Assembly (NCBI RefSeq): GCF_963676685.1
Contig: NC_092349.1
Coordinates: 57,209,431-57,273,430 of the forward strand
Length of the DNA: 64,000 bases
Source of the DNA: Mytilus edulis
Taxonomy: Eukaryota; Mollusca; Bivalvia; Mytilida; Mytilidae
Direction of reading: 5' to 3'
The notes under the pieces are model-generated. The model did not search any database and was not told where the DNA came from. It worked only from the letters and a program-made list of their open reading frames with translations. A program made the translations under genes and the position numbers. Shown piece after piece: positions 22,825-35,590 of the stretch (its first letter is position 1; each line of letters begins with the position of its first letter).

Positions 22825-25800
22825 ACCAATAATGGCTAACGTGGAGAATCTCTTAGTATTGCCAGTCAACAATAGTTAATTTCCATTTTTTACCCTCTTC
22901 TGAAAAATATTACGGGTCTAAGGCATCAGTGCTTTTATCCATTTTTAAAGGTAATAACTACCTTTGTCCCTGTTATCGTGGCCCTAGTGGAGAATCTTTT
23001 AGTTTTGCGAGTCGGCAACAGTTCAATAAACCCCATTCCCTTTGCTGACTGACTCGTACGGGTCTAGGGCATAAGTGTTATGGGTCATTTTAGAGTCAAT
23101 ATCAACTTCTACCTCTGGTATAATTGCCGATGTGGAGAATCTCTTAGCTTGGCCAGCCGGCAATAGTTCAGTTCGAATTTGTTGTAAACCGGTATCCCAT
23201 ATCCCCACTTTTAACCCTCTACTTACTTACTCATACGGGTCTAGGGTATAAGTGCTATGGGTCATTTTAAAGTCAATAAGTACCTCTCCCTTTGGTATCA
23301 TTGACTACGGGGACAATCTCTTCGTTTGGCCAGCTGGCAATAATTCATTTCGAATTTGTGATATACTTGGGTACCCCCTCCTTATCCTTTCCTGACTAAC
23401 TCGTACGGGTCTAGGGCATAAGTGCTATCGGCCATTTGAGAGGCAGTACCAACCTCTACCTCTGGTATAATGGTCGATGTGGAGAATCTTTTAGTTTGGC
23501 CAGCCGGCAATAGTTAAGTTCGAATTCGTTGTTAACCGGAATACCATATCCCCCCTTTTAACCTTCTACTAACAAACTCGTACGGGTCTAAGGTACAAGT
23601 GCTATGGGCCATTTTAAAGGCAATAAGTACCTCTTCCTCTGGTATCATTGCCCACGTGGAGAATCTCTTCGTTTGGCCAGCCGGCAATAGTTCATTTTCG
23701 AATTTGTGATATACCAGGGCACCCCCCTTATCCTTTCCTGACTAACTCGTACGGGTCTAGGGCATAAGTGTTATGGGCCATTTTATAGGCAATACCAACT
23801 TCTACCTCTGGTATGATGGTCGATGTGGAGAATCTCTTAGTTTGGCCAGCCGGCAATAGTTCAGTTCGAATTCGTTGTAAACCGGAATACCATATCCCCC
23901 CTTTTAACCCTCTACCGACAAACTCGTACGGGTCTAGGGTACAAGTGCTATGGGCCATTTTAAAGGCAATAAGTACCTCTTCCTCTGGTATCATTGCCCT
24001 CGTGGAGAATCTCTTCGTTTGGGCAGCCGGCAATAGTTCAGTTCGAATTTGTTGTAAACCGGTATTCCATATCCCCACTTTTAACCCTCTACTTACTTAC
24101 TCGTACGGGTCTAGGGTTCAAGTGCTCTGGGTCATTTTAAAGTCAATAAGTACCTCTTCCTCTGGTATCATTGACTACGGGGACAATCTCTTCGTTTGGC
24201 CAGCCGGCAATAATTCATTTCGAATTTGTGATATACTTGGGTACCCCCTCCTTATCCTTTCCTGACTAACTTATACGGGTCTAGGGCATAAGTGCTATCG
24301 ACCATTTTAGAGGCAGTACCAACCTCTACCTCTGGTATAATGGTCGATGTGGAGAATCTTTTAGTTTGGCCAGCCGGCAATAGTTCAGTTCGAATTTGTT
24401 AACCGGAATACCATATCCCCCCTTTTAACCTTCTACTGACAAACTCGTACGGGTCTAAGGTACAAGTGCTATGAGCCATTTTAAAGGCAATAAGTACCTC
24501 TTCCTCGGGTATCATTGCCCACGTGAAGAATCTCTTCGTTTGGCCAGTCGGCAATAGTTCATTTTCGAATTTGTGATATACCAGGGTACGCCCCCCCTTA
24601 TCCTTTTCTGACTAACTCGTACGGGTCTAGGGCATAAGCGCTCTGAGCCATTTTATAGGCAATACCAACCTCTACCTCTGGTATGATGGTCGATGTGGAG
24701 AATATCTAAGTTTGGTCAGCCGGCAATAATTCATTTTAGAATTTGTGATATACCAGGGTACCTCCCTTATCCTTTCCAGACTAACTCGTACGGGTCTAGG
24801 GCATAAGTGCTCTGGGCCATTTTATAGGCAATACCAACCTCTACCTCTGGTATGATGGTCAATGTGGAGAATCTGTTAGTTTGGCCAGCCGGCAATAGTT
24901 CAGTTCGAATTCGTTGTATCCGGGATACCATATCCCCCCTTTGAACCCTCTACTGACAAACTCGTACGGGTCTAGGGTATAAGTGCTATGGGCCATTTTA
25001 AAGGCAATAAGTACCTCTTCCTCTGGTATCATTGCCCACGTGGAGAATCTCTTCGTTTGGCCAGCCGGCAATAGTTCATTTTCGAATTTGTGATATACCA
25101 GAGTACCCCCACCTTATCCTTTTCTGACTAACTCGTACGGGTCTAGGGCATAAGTGCTATGGGCCATTTTAGAGGCAATACCAACCTCTACCTCTGGTAT
25201 AATGGTCGATGTGGAGAATCTCTTAGTTTGGCCAGCCGGCAATAGTTCAGTTCGAATTTGTTGTAAACCGGTATCCCATATCCCCCCTTTGAACCCTCTA
25301 CTTACTTACTCATACGGGTCTAGGGTATAAGTGCTATGGGTCATTTTAAAGTCAATAAGTACCTCTCCCTTTGGTATCATTGACTACGGGGACAATCTCT
25401 TCGTTTGGCCAGCTGACAATAATTCATTTCGAATTTGTGATATACTTGGGTATCCCCTCCTTATCCTTTCCTGACTAACTCGTACGGGTCTAGGGCATAA
25501 GTGCTATGGGCCATTTTAGAGGCAATACCAACCTCTACCTCTGGTATAATGGTCGATGTGGAGAATCTCTTAGTTTGGCCAGCCGGCAATAGTTCAGTTC
25601 GAATTCGTTGTAATCGGGATACCATATCCCCCCTTTGAACCCTCTACTGACAGACTCGTACGGGTCTAGGGTATAAGTGCTATGGGCCATTTTAAAGGCA
25701 ATAAGTACCTCTTCCTCTGGTATCATTGCCCACGTGGAGAATCTCTTCGTTTGGCCAGCCGGCAATAGTTCATTTTCGAATTTGTGATATACCAGGGTAC

Positions 25801-26574
25801 CCCCCCCCCTTTTCCTTTTCTGACTAACTCGTACGGGTCTAGGGCATAAGTGCTATGAGCCATTTTAGAGGCAATATCAACCTCTACTTCTGGTATAATG
25901 GTCGATGTGGAGAATCTCTTAGTTTGGCCAGCCGGCAATAGTTCAGTTCGAATTCGTTGTATCCGGGATACCATATCCCCCCTTTGAACCCTCTACTGAC
26001 AAACTCGTACGGGCCTAGGGTATAAGTGCTATGGGCCATTTTAAAGGCAATAAGTACCTCTTCCTCTGGTATCATTGCCCACGTGGAGAATCTCTTCGTT
26101 TGGCCAGCCGGCAATAGTTCATTTTCGAATTTGTGATATACCAGGGTACCCCCCCCCCCCCTTATCCTTTTCTGACTAACTCGTACGGGTCTAGGGCATA
26201 AGTGCTATGAGCCATTTTAGAGGCAATACCAACCTCTACCTCTGGTATAATGGTCGATGTGGAGAATCTCTTAGTTTGGCCAGCCGGCAATAGTTCAGTT
26301 CGAATTCGTTGTATCCGGGATACCATATCCCCCTTTGAACCCTCTACTGACAAACTCGTACGGGTCTAGGGTACAAGTGCTATGGGCCATTTTAAAGGCA
26401 ATAAGTACCTCTTCCTCTGGTATCATTGCCCACGTGGAGAATCTCTTCGTTTGGCCAGCCGACATAGTTCATTTTCGAATTTGTGATATACCAGGGTACC
26501 CCCCCCCCCTTATCCTTTTCTGACTAACTCGTTCGGGTCTAGGGCATAAGTGCTATGGGCCATTTTAGAGGCAA
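22825..26574 (-). repeat. 345-bp dimeric satellite array, minus orientation
   Basis: Same A/B monomers as in 1-3,876, on the opposite strand. The middle and right part (23,450-26,574) is closest to the left array; units at 22,825-23,050 are degraded. Several copies have expanded C runs (C9-C14) at the position GGGGGGTACC of the plus array (25,801, 26,148, 26,500). The array ends abruptly at GAGGCAATT. Frames of 60-150 codons here are satellite frames, not genes. Confidence 0.93.
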
Positions 26575-27190
26575 TTAAATGGACTGGTAATGTTGAGATT
26601 AAAGACTCTTATTGATCTCCGTAATTTTGAAGAATTATGTCATTGAAATAGTAATTGACAGTTTCTATTTTTCTGTTTATTATATTCCTTCAATAAACTA
26701 TGTTTCTTGTTTTTCTGATCTTTTTAATTGTGTGATACTATCGTATGTATTGTATATTTTAGTTTTAGAATTGGACTATATTTGTAGACAACGAACAGAT
26801 TATGGAATGCCCATATGACAATTAATTCCATTTAATTACCCTATATTTAATCATCTTGTTTTAATTACTATAGTTTACATTGATTCAATAATAACAACAT
26901 TTTAATGTTCATAATTGTTTTGTGTTGTGTGAGGCAATGCAATTAAACTTTTCATTTACTTTCATTTTAAATGACGCGGACCTTGCAGAAGACACCTATT
27001 GACTTACTATTTCCTAATTACTTTATATTGCTATAAATAGCATAACCATAATGGATATTAACAGCAAAAGTTATTTTATTGTCACAATCTAATAACTACC
27101 CAAAACATTTCATCGAACGCGGTTTTGATCTCATGAATATTATTGACGGCTAGCCTCATGAATATTAACGCCGGCTAGATCCACACTAGT
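26575..27190. other. No gene seen
   Basis: AT-rich unique-looking sequence. Contains a small direct repeat CATGAATATTA...GGCTAG near 27,132-27,176. Confidence 0.4.
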
Positions 27191-28514
27191 CAAATTCATA
27201 ATTCGTTATATCAAATTGGAAAAAGTTAATTAGCATGGCACGTAAAGGCTTCCGCAATTTTCGACGTTAGGCACTACATGTCAAGTTTTACAGAACGTAA
27301 CGTCAAAACAAGTAAAAAAGCATGGTGTGACATTATGACTAGACAAAAGTAGTCGCTGACTGTGTCGTTAATACATCCGATCGAAAATGGGTTCAAAAAA
27401 ATCCCTGAACAGTAGATATTAATGTTATATAGTATTTTTTTGTGCTATTATAATTTCAAATCCCCCCCCCCCCCCTCCAAAACTGTATAATATGACTTAT
27501 CATACTTGTAACAAAAACGTAAAAAACGGCGTTTTGTGACATTTTGACTAGACAAAAACAAAAAGATCGCGTTTATTTTTTTTTCAATATTTTCTCTTAA
27601 AACTTCGACACAAATTTTTTTCATACACTTAAAAAAAAAGTTTTCACTAATAAAATTTCATATCGTAGAAAAGACTGCAACTGCCTATTACTTTTCATAA
27701 GACACTTTACAAATACGCCAAAACGTCAGAAAACTGCGAGTGTGACATTTCAACGGATCTAATAAAATGAACAATTTAGGACATAATTTAAACAATACCT
27801 ACTAATTGAAGACATAAAAAGTTGTATATTTATTGTATAATTTTAACACAGGAAGGGTGGATATGTAAATTGTGGTTTGGATCTGCAGCATTCGTTCGAA
27901 TTTTGAAGAGCTCCAAAAAATATGCGAGATTTGGGTTTTGTGACAGAAATAGAAATTTCAAAAAATCATTAATTCTGCCACGATCTTTTGATTTTTTCCC
28001 CTTATTATATACGGAATAAAAAGATATATCTTTTTTCGAATAATCTATTTGAATTACCTTTAAAAATCACTCTTAACTTCACCCCTATCCATATTTTTTT
28101 TCAATTTTCGGCTTGACCACAAAACAAAGTGAACTTTTCGTCCTGGTCAGACGCGTCCAGTTAAAGATGACGTCATAAATAAAACATACACCATTAACAC
28201 CAAAGACTACTCTTGCTAGGAGTACAATTTTTTTTTAATAAGTTTAAAAATTGACAAGAATAACTTCAAAGCAACGCTGATCATATGTCGCGGTGTTACT
28301 TGTCTACACGCTCAAAATCAGTGTTATTAGGGATCATTCGAGTAACAAAATTAATAAAAGTATTGATTTGAAGGCATATTCCATTTCTACTTTTAATTAC
28401 GCACATTTTGATATATACATTTATATAGTTATCAATTCCGAAACTTCTAACAAATGCAATAAAGGCGAACTGGAAAGCAAAACCCGTATTATCACCAACA
28501 CCGTACGCGACGTC
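27191..28514 (+). repeat. 1.3-kb dispersed repeat, copy 1
   Basis: Nearly identical to 45,955-47,308 (intron 4 of the metalloproteinase gene), same orientation, from CAAATTCATAATTCG to GCGACGTC. No coding capacity that I recognise; the frame beginning at 28,293 is shared but short. Copy 2 has a 28-30-bp insertion near 46,762 and a longer upstream 21-bp minisatellite, of which copy 1 keeps one unit. Confidence 0.85.
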
Positions 28515-28784
28515 ATATCATTCACTCGTCAATATTTCTTATGTATTCATATCGTACGTAGCTATTTTTTAATTGATTTTACCGTTCAATTGTTTTATTT
28601 CGAGCAACACTGATGAGCTGTATGTAGACGACATGCGCGTGTTTTATACTATATTATAAGCATGGTATCGTTAAAGAGTTTCATTTAAGGATGTGGTTGT
28701 AATAAATTCATATTCTTAATTTAAGGTAGTTGATAATTCTCAATCGTATTCATCGAATTGGGAAGTTAACAAGGCTGAGTACAG

Positions 28785-31700
28785 GAATATGTTTATGGTT
28801 ACCGTAGAACTCAGTGTTGCAAGAAAAACTCGTGCAGCCTCTGGACTTCATATGGCAGAGGTTATGAGATCACACTTTCCAACGACGGAGTCAATTTTGG
28901 GGATGAAGTAACCATCCTTATTTATGACGACGGATGTTTTTTTCATGCAATATATCTATGACTTGTGTTTCATTGGTAACTATTTATTAATAATTCTTCT
29001 TGTATGTAAAACTAAGACAAATGTCGCATATTAAACGAAAAATGTATAGATGTTTTATTCAAAATAGATATCAAACAAAAAAAAGACATCCTGCAGCAAT
29101 TTTCAACTAAATCGTTAACAATGATTATAATGTATAATCGCTGGTAAACATACTGTCAAGTATGCTTTTATCGAGTTTTAAATGCTCATCAGTATTTTAT
29201 TTGCCGGATTTATTTTTCTTTTTCATACAGGTTCTGAAATGTTCATAAACATTTTGATGCATATATATCCAACTGATTTCAATCCAAATAGAGCAGCTTA
29301 CATAAATGCATTTAATTGAAAATGGGCCTAACGAATGATTTTAAAACTTAGTTTGATATCTATTTGATATAAATGATACATTTTATATGAAAAATTGTAT
29401 TGCAGGAAGTCTGCGAATCATCGATAGAGAGTTAGGAAAATAACAAAGGTAACACTTACATTTAAAAAAAAAAGGCTTGCATGTTATTAGGACCCGAAGC
29501 AGGCGTGAATCGCATGTAACTAGACAGCAATCTAAAAATAAAATAACAAAAATATCGATCTCCAAGGAAAGTTCTAATCGAAATGTCAAAACCAAAGCTC
29601 AAATACATCAAACGTATGGAAAACAACTATCTTATTCCTGACTTGGTATTTCTTAAGATATAAATGGTGGATTAAACCTGGTTTTATAACTGGCTAAACC
29701 TCTCACTTGTATGACAGTTGAATTAAATTCTATTATACAGACAACAATGTGTGAACAAAACAAACAGACAGACATAATAGGTAAAAAATGGGGGTACAAC
29801 AGTCAACAATGTGTTTTAATCTTATAATAATCCCTATAAAAACAAACAAATATGTCACTAAAGAAAATGGAATATAGCCAAAGTACATAGGCAAACATGG
29901 AAAACAAGGAATACAAAAATTGAATATAGTACAAAAACATATTAGCGGGATGCATAAGTACCGAGCTACGTCAAACGACAGATATAAATAACATTTAACA
30001 TATAAATTCAATATATAAAGTTTTGTAAGCAATATGTAAAGCTGTTTATTTCCCAAAATAATGCTTTCAATAAATTTTCCAAGGTTTATGAAAAACTGCC
30101 ATAAAGACCGAAAAGGACAAACACATTTTATAAAAGATATATCTAAATAACAACATGAATACTGATTATTGATTCTAAATATATACCAATAACTTTTATT
30201 TATACATGTTGTCCTTTAAGATAGTAACACGACCATCATAGCACTAGCGTCATCTGTTGGTGTGATTGGTGTGGTTGTATGTGTGTTAGCTTTACTATTC
30301 TACTTAAAGCACAAAAACAGTGATGCGGGAATTCTCGCTACATTGAAGACCCATTGGTTGCCTTCGGCTGTTGTTTGCTCTATGGTCGGGTGGTTGTCGC
30401 TTTGACATATTCACCATTTCCTTTCTCAATTTTATGGAAAGTAAGTAGGTTTTTAGATATTTTCTAACTAAGAATTTGACCTTTGTACTGACTGTTCGTA
30501 TGCTGTTTATGGTAGTTGTTATTACGCTGTACTGAAATAATAAGTAAGGAGATGTGGTATGCTTGCTAATGAGACCAAATAACGGGTATATAGGAAATTT
30601 TTGTCACCCTACCTCTCTCAACAGTGAGAAAAAAAATCGTATAGTCTGGTATTATGGCTCCTCGCAAAACCCTATCATTAATAAACATAAATCCTTTTAA
30701 AAATAAAGCTGATCATGATTTATGTCAACATATTAAACGACAAACAGATGTAACAGATAGCAACCAAGACAACCACTGTGTAACAGGCTTCTGACTTGGG
30801 TCAAGCAAATTAAGAATGTGGTGAGGTTTAATATGAGTGCGTACATAAGGGGCGAAAGATACCAGAGAGACAGTCACACTCCTAGATCGAAAGCAAACTG
30901 ACAACGCCATGGCCAACAAAGAAAACGACACAGACAAACAATTATAGTACACAAGACACAACATACTAAAATACAAAAGACTAAGCAACACGAATTCAAC
31001 CAAAAACTTGGGGTGATCTCAGGTGATGTGGAAGGGTAAGCAGGTCCTATCCCACGTGTGGCACCCGTCTTGTGATAACGTAACTGTCACGGATATCCCG
31101 GGGCACTGGTTCAACATCAGAAAAAAATTATAAAATCTACGTTAAAATGGCTTACAAATGCACAACTGAAAACGGTCAGAAGCACCAAAACACAACTTAC
31201 TAAAATACAAAATATACAAAGTACCGATATAAGAGTACATTGAAAGCGGGACAAAGCCTCTTTCATTCACTTCTGCTTATTATATTATTATTGTTGATGT
31301 CGTAAAAAAAAAAAAGAAATTGTCGTACTTTTTTATGAATACTTCATTATTTCCCCTCTTAATCATCACTATTTGGCATATGCTCTCTTTAACTAAAACG
31401 AATAGTTTGCCATTGGGTTTAAAGATTAAATATCTTAGAACCTGCAAATAAAATCTAACATGTTTATAGTATTACGAAGCAAAATCATTTTATTTTTGAA
31501 ATTTATAAATTATGTTATTATTATAATAGTGTTGAATAGCAAATAATGAAAATTGTTTCTTGATAGTTACATAACATTTTTCTGATCTTTTGTTTTCATC
31601 TTTTTCACAGGACAAAAGTTGGTATTTACTCTGGCTGTCAACATGAAAGTGGCAAATATGTGGACAATGATATGTTGTCAGATCGGACCAAAACATTTAG

Positions 31701-31812
31701 AGAATATTCAATTAGCGATATTGACTTTCACATTGAAGACGGCGAAGACGCATCAGTTGGCAATTTCGGAAAACAACATCCTCCACAAACCCATTTCAAG
31801 AACAGTTTATAA
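28785..31812 (+). CDS. 3' part of a single-pass membrane protein gene (three candidate exons)
   Basis: Exon a begins after GAGTACAG at 28,785: EYVYGYRRTQCCKKNSC..., then SYGRGYEITLSNDGVNFG, a Cys-rich extracellular segment. Exon b begins after CCTTTAAG at 30,221 and encodes a membrane span (about 22 residues, IIALASSVGVIGVVVCVLAL) and a basic stop-transfer KHK. Exon c begins after TTTTTCACAG at 31,611 and encodes an acidic tail (VGIYSGCQHESGKYVDNDML, ending in FKNSL) with stop at 31,812. Exon a could join b in phase through a weak donor at 28,936. Exon b lacks a good donor in the phase of c: a dispersed repeat begins right after the span, at AACAGTGATGCGGG. So this could be a receptor gene whose last intron was altered, or a decayed copy. 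The family is unknown and the 5' exons are not identified. Confidence 0.45.
30320..30440 (+). repeat. Dispersed repeat directly after the membrane-span exon
   Basis: TGATGCGGGAATTCTCGCTACATTGAAGACC... CCTTCGGCTGTTG... TTTGACATATTC. Related copies lie at 47,335-47,415 (plus) and 54,180-54,300 (minus). It creates a GGAAA|GTAAGT donor at its end, but the reading frame from the exon stops at 30,403 before it. Confidence 0.65.
30441..31610. other. Intron-like stretch with dispersed repeats
   Basis: 30,725-31,110 resembles 36,290-36,370 and 54,400-54,500 (GGGGTGATCTCAGG... GGGTAAGCAG motif), so it holds another interspersed family. No gene. Confidence 0.4.
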
Positions 31813-32560
31813 TTTTGCAGAAAACAAAATCAGTTGTCTTTATGTAACCGACATCTTGATTTTCGTATGATTTATTTTTGTTTTCTTTTGTGAATTTGAC
31901 ACCAGGAACTAATTAGTAGTCTATATCTTTGTCTGACAAAAAAATAATCTTTTAACATAACCACGTGTAAACCAATAACTTTTCATATTTCGTTTATTCG
32001 TATGGGTTTGCATGCTACGTCCGCATCCTAGTAACCAATGCAAGATAACTCGTGTTCTATCGAAATTTATGAACAAATTTGTATGTACTTTCCGTAAGTA
32101 ACGATTTATCAAACAAAATAATACACGTATTACTCAATATATTTGTTTTCTCAATTCAAAATTTTATCGTTAAATAGGATGCATGCCTTCGATTGTAAAC
32201 TCGTAATTTTGTAATTTAAAAGAAATGTAAAGAGCTTAATACTTTTCATTACTATTAGTGCACAGCCGGTGCAATTTATAATTCTAAAGTGACATAAATA
32301 GCATCATATACGTTTGATGTATATCTGAACATCAAGTTTTCCTTTTCACTTGAAAAGCTCGAAATATGTCAGTTGCGTATGCAAATGTATCAATTCGTTG
32401 TTGTTTTTTTTTTGTTTGTGTATTTCTTGTGGAATTAAGTTAACTATAATTACTGAACTATAATGCAAAGGTTCTTTTCCATTTTTAGGTTTACTTTTGG
32501 GTATTTTTATGTAACACTTCCGAACTACAACATGGTGTTTTCATTTTTGTGAACAGACAG
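31813..32560. other. No gene seen
   Basis: AT-rich 3' flank of the membrane-protein gene. No clear polyadenylation signal close to the stop. Confidence 0.35.
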
Positions 32561-32720
32561 CAGTGGCGGATCCAGCCATTTAAAAAAAAAGGGGGGGGGG
32601 TGTCCCAACCCAGAGTAAAAAGGGGCGGGGGTTCCAACTATATGCTCCCATTCAAATGCATTGATCGTCCTAAAAAAGTGGGTTTCAACCCCCGGAACCC
32701 CCTCCCTGGATCCGCCAATG
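32561..32720. mobile_element. 160-bp MITE, CAGTGGCGGATCCAG ends, TSD GACAG
   Basis: Ends CAGTGGCGGATCCAG and CTGGATCCGCCAATG are inverted with one mismatch. GACAG flanks both sides (32,556-32,560; 32,721-32,725). Interior has an A/G run and GGGGTTCCAACTA...CATTCAAATGCATTG shared with the other family members. Confidence 0.88.
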
Positions 32721-34084
32721 GACAGTAAAGTTGGGTCTGTGATGCTATACACCAACGAGACATCAACGCAACAACCAAGCAGACAACGTACTGATGAACG
32801 AGAATCAACATGGCTGCGATGAAACGACTAATGACGAGGTTCCTGATTTGGGACATGAGCATGTAGCATGTTTGACTTAATTCTTAATCGAATTAAGCTT
32901 TTTAGTATCAATCAGTAGGTTCATAAAACAATACATTATATAACCTGAAATAAAAAGCATTTTAACGAGTAAGATATTAGGATGATCAGGGGTCATTTAT
33001 GTCATTCCCCAAAATTGTACATCCCAGAGCGTGTCTCACCTGCACCTTTTTGTGTTTGACAACCAATGGCCTGTCATCAGTATGCACCACGTACAGATAT
33101 GAGATTTGAAGTAGACATTTGTTTAAAGAATTAGATTTAGGTCTTTAGAAGGAGGTCGCTAATGTAAAACCCCGGTTTTTAATTAACACTGTAAATAACC
33201 ATGATTGTAAATATTTGACGTTTGATATTTATTATATTATATCGGTTTAAGGTAGAATGTTATTATGATTAAGTTTTATATCGCTCATTTATGTATTCGT
33301 GTATTCTTTTCTAAGTTTCCATTTCATAGTATCATCAGTACTATTAGTGCCGACATCGACATTGCGGGAGACCTATGTTTTCACATTTTTCGTCCCTATA
33401 TATATATATGTCTGTGTGTTCGTCAATGGTTTTTCCAAACGAAGAAACTAACATAAAATTGCATTACCCGGAATATTTGGACAATGTCTTTTACAACGTT
33501 AACAAGAAAACGCTTTTAAAATAAATGAAAAAGTGCTGCCATTAAATAAAAGCTTTTCATTTTTACTCATTTTTTCATTGATACTCCACTGTTATGCGTT
33601 AGGGGATGGATAGTGACTTTAATCAGTTTTAACCCTGCATCGTTATGTATGTGACTGTCAAAAATTAAGTCTGAAGCCTGTAATTCAGTGGTTGTCGTTT
33701 GTAGCTGTTTTATTTTTATTCATTCTATTTTAACATTAATCAGGCCATTTGATTTCTTGTTATCTTGTTTTCAATTTTTCGTTTCGTAGCCTTTACTAAC
33801 TGACTATGCGGTAAGGGTTTTACTCTTGGTTGATATATTATTACGTACATGGGGGGTATTATACTTGCCTCCCCATGCCGTTAAAGTTATATTTGCTTAA
33901 GAGCAACAAAAACACATGTTTTTCCATAGCACGTTTATTTCAAAGAGACAGATAACATCAAATGACAAATATGCATCATCATCATACAAAGACCCACAAC
34001 TCTCGTGACTTAACTACAAAACACATACGACAATACAATACATATATACATGTACGTAACACTATATAGTTGTTGATGTCTGCT

Positions 34085-34205
34085 TCATTTGGTCTCTATT
34101 TGATCTAGTTGTGTCATCTGGTCTCTATTTGATCTAGTTGTGTCATCTGGTCTCTATTTGATCTAGTTGTGTCATCTGGTCTCTATTTGATCTAGTTGTG
34201 TCATA
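34085..34205. repeat. 29-bp tandem repeat, about four copies
   Basis: Unit TCTGGTCTCTATTTGATCTA followed by GTTGTGTCA, essentially perfect, at the start of a dispersed repeat whose end (GGCAATCATACCACATCTACTT) follows at 34,235. Confidence 0.9.
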
Positions 34206-35329
34206 TTGTGTATAATTGAGAGTTGTTTTATTGGCAATCATACCACATCTACTTATTTTTTTTATATATTTACACCACAAAAATCGAACAGCCTTCAACG
34301 ATGATCAAAACACATATCGAATAGATAGCAATGAAAGGCCCAGACATGACAAAATATATAACCCATTCATATTAGAAAATCAAATACAAATCAACACACG
34401 AAACAAAATGTGGTATACAAAAATCAAAAAACAACTTAAAAGACAAACGATGAATTACAGAGATCTAGATGAATGTTTTGTCTGATATGTACAAATGTAT
34501 GTGGTGGTGGTCCCTGTGATATGATTATCTCGTAAATCTTTTATTCGTACCATTTGTTTGAAACGTACTGGTAAGGATTGATCACGTGTAAAAACATTAC
34601 TTTGCTCAGAACTTATGACTCAGAACTGGTACACAGAATTGGTTTTATAATTTATTGCATATTGAATTTTATAGTAAATCGAATGGTTGTCAGGTCCGTC
34701 TGTGAACCGAAAGAATATATGAAACAAGATATTATAAAATAGCAAAATGTCATACTAGTATTTGGTCAGTCTGCGAGTTCATTCACTTTTTTGTTGTTGT
34801 TTTTTTTTTGTTTGTTCTCGATTAACATACTACTTAAATGTATTTGTATGTCCTGTTTTGACAACTTATATCTTCTTAGTTCAAATCCTGTTAGAAAATA
34901 GTATGTGTATATGTATATATAATATGATTTTGTTAAATCGAATAATAGTAATTTATAGATCAGTTTATATTATTTGTCTTATCTTTTAAAACAAGTGTGG
35001 ACACAGATGAGTGTGGATAGTATTTTTGGATGTTTAAAAGTGTTTTATATGACAAAAGGAGCTCTATGTTTTTCCTATATGGTATTAACTGTGTTGCACG
35101 ATGACAACAAACAAATGACACACAAGGAGTGTTGTTTATCTAATATTTAGTTTGTATGTTCAAGACGGGCATGGAAGAGTCACTAATTGCATTAATTTCC
35201 AAATGATTATGATAGAATATGTTCCACATCTTTGATGTTGGATACATTTTGTTGCTAGGAGAGCAACACATAATAGGTTCATTTTTTCATGTGATTTTTT
35301 TAAATGGGAAATGTATCTGAGAACATGAC

Positions 35330-35590
35330 ATAAGGAGCCTGTAATTCAGTAGTTGTCGTTTATTTATGTGTTACATAATTATTTGTTTTTCGTTTATTTT
35401 TTGTACACAAATAAGGAATTTTGTTTTCTTGCTTGAATTGTTTTACTTTGTCATTTTGGAGCCTGTTATTGCTGACTTTGCGATATGGACTTTGTTTAAA
35501 GCCGTATGGTGACCTGTAGTTGTTATTTTCTGTGTTGATCTCCGGGGGAGAATTGTCCCATTGGCAATCATACCACATCGTTTTTGGATG
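35330..35590 (+). repeat. Interspersed bivalve-type repeat
   Basis: From GGAGCCTGTAATTCAGTAGTTG to GGCAATCATACCACATC. Close relatives are at 56,005-56,275 (plus) and, inverted, 49,685-49,860. The shared right end suggests a non-autonomous element family with a defined terminus. Confidence 0.7.

Noticed and set aside
23728..26523. Frames of 60-150 codons on both strands in the right array
   Set aside because: They are satellite sequence read in several frames.
28293..28613. Frame beginning MLLVYTLKIS, also at 47,087
   Set aside because: It lies in the 1.3-kb dispersed repeat, starts at TTG and the two copies diverge at the repeat edge; no domain seen.
34085..34205. CRISPR-like array
   Set aside because: The 29-bp units abut with no spacers; it is a simple tandem repeat in a eukaryotic genome.
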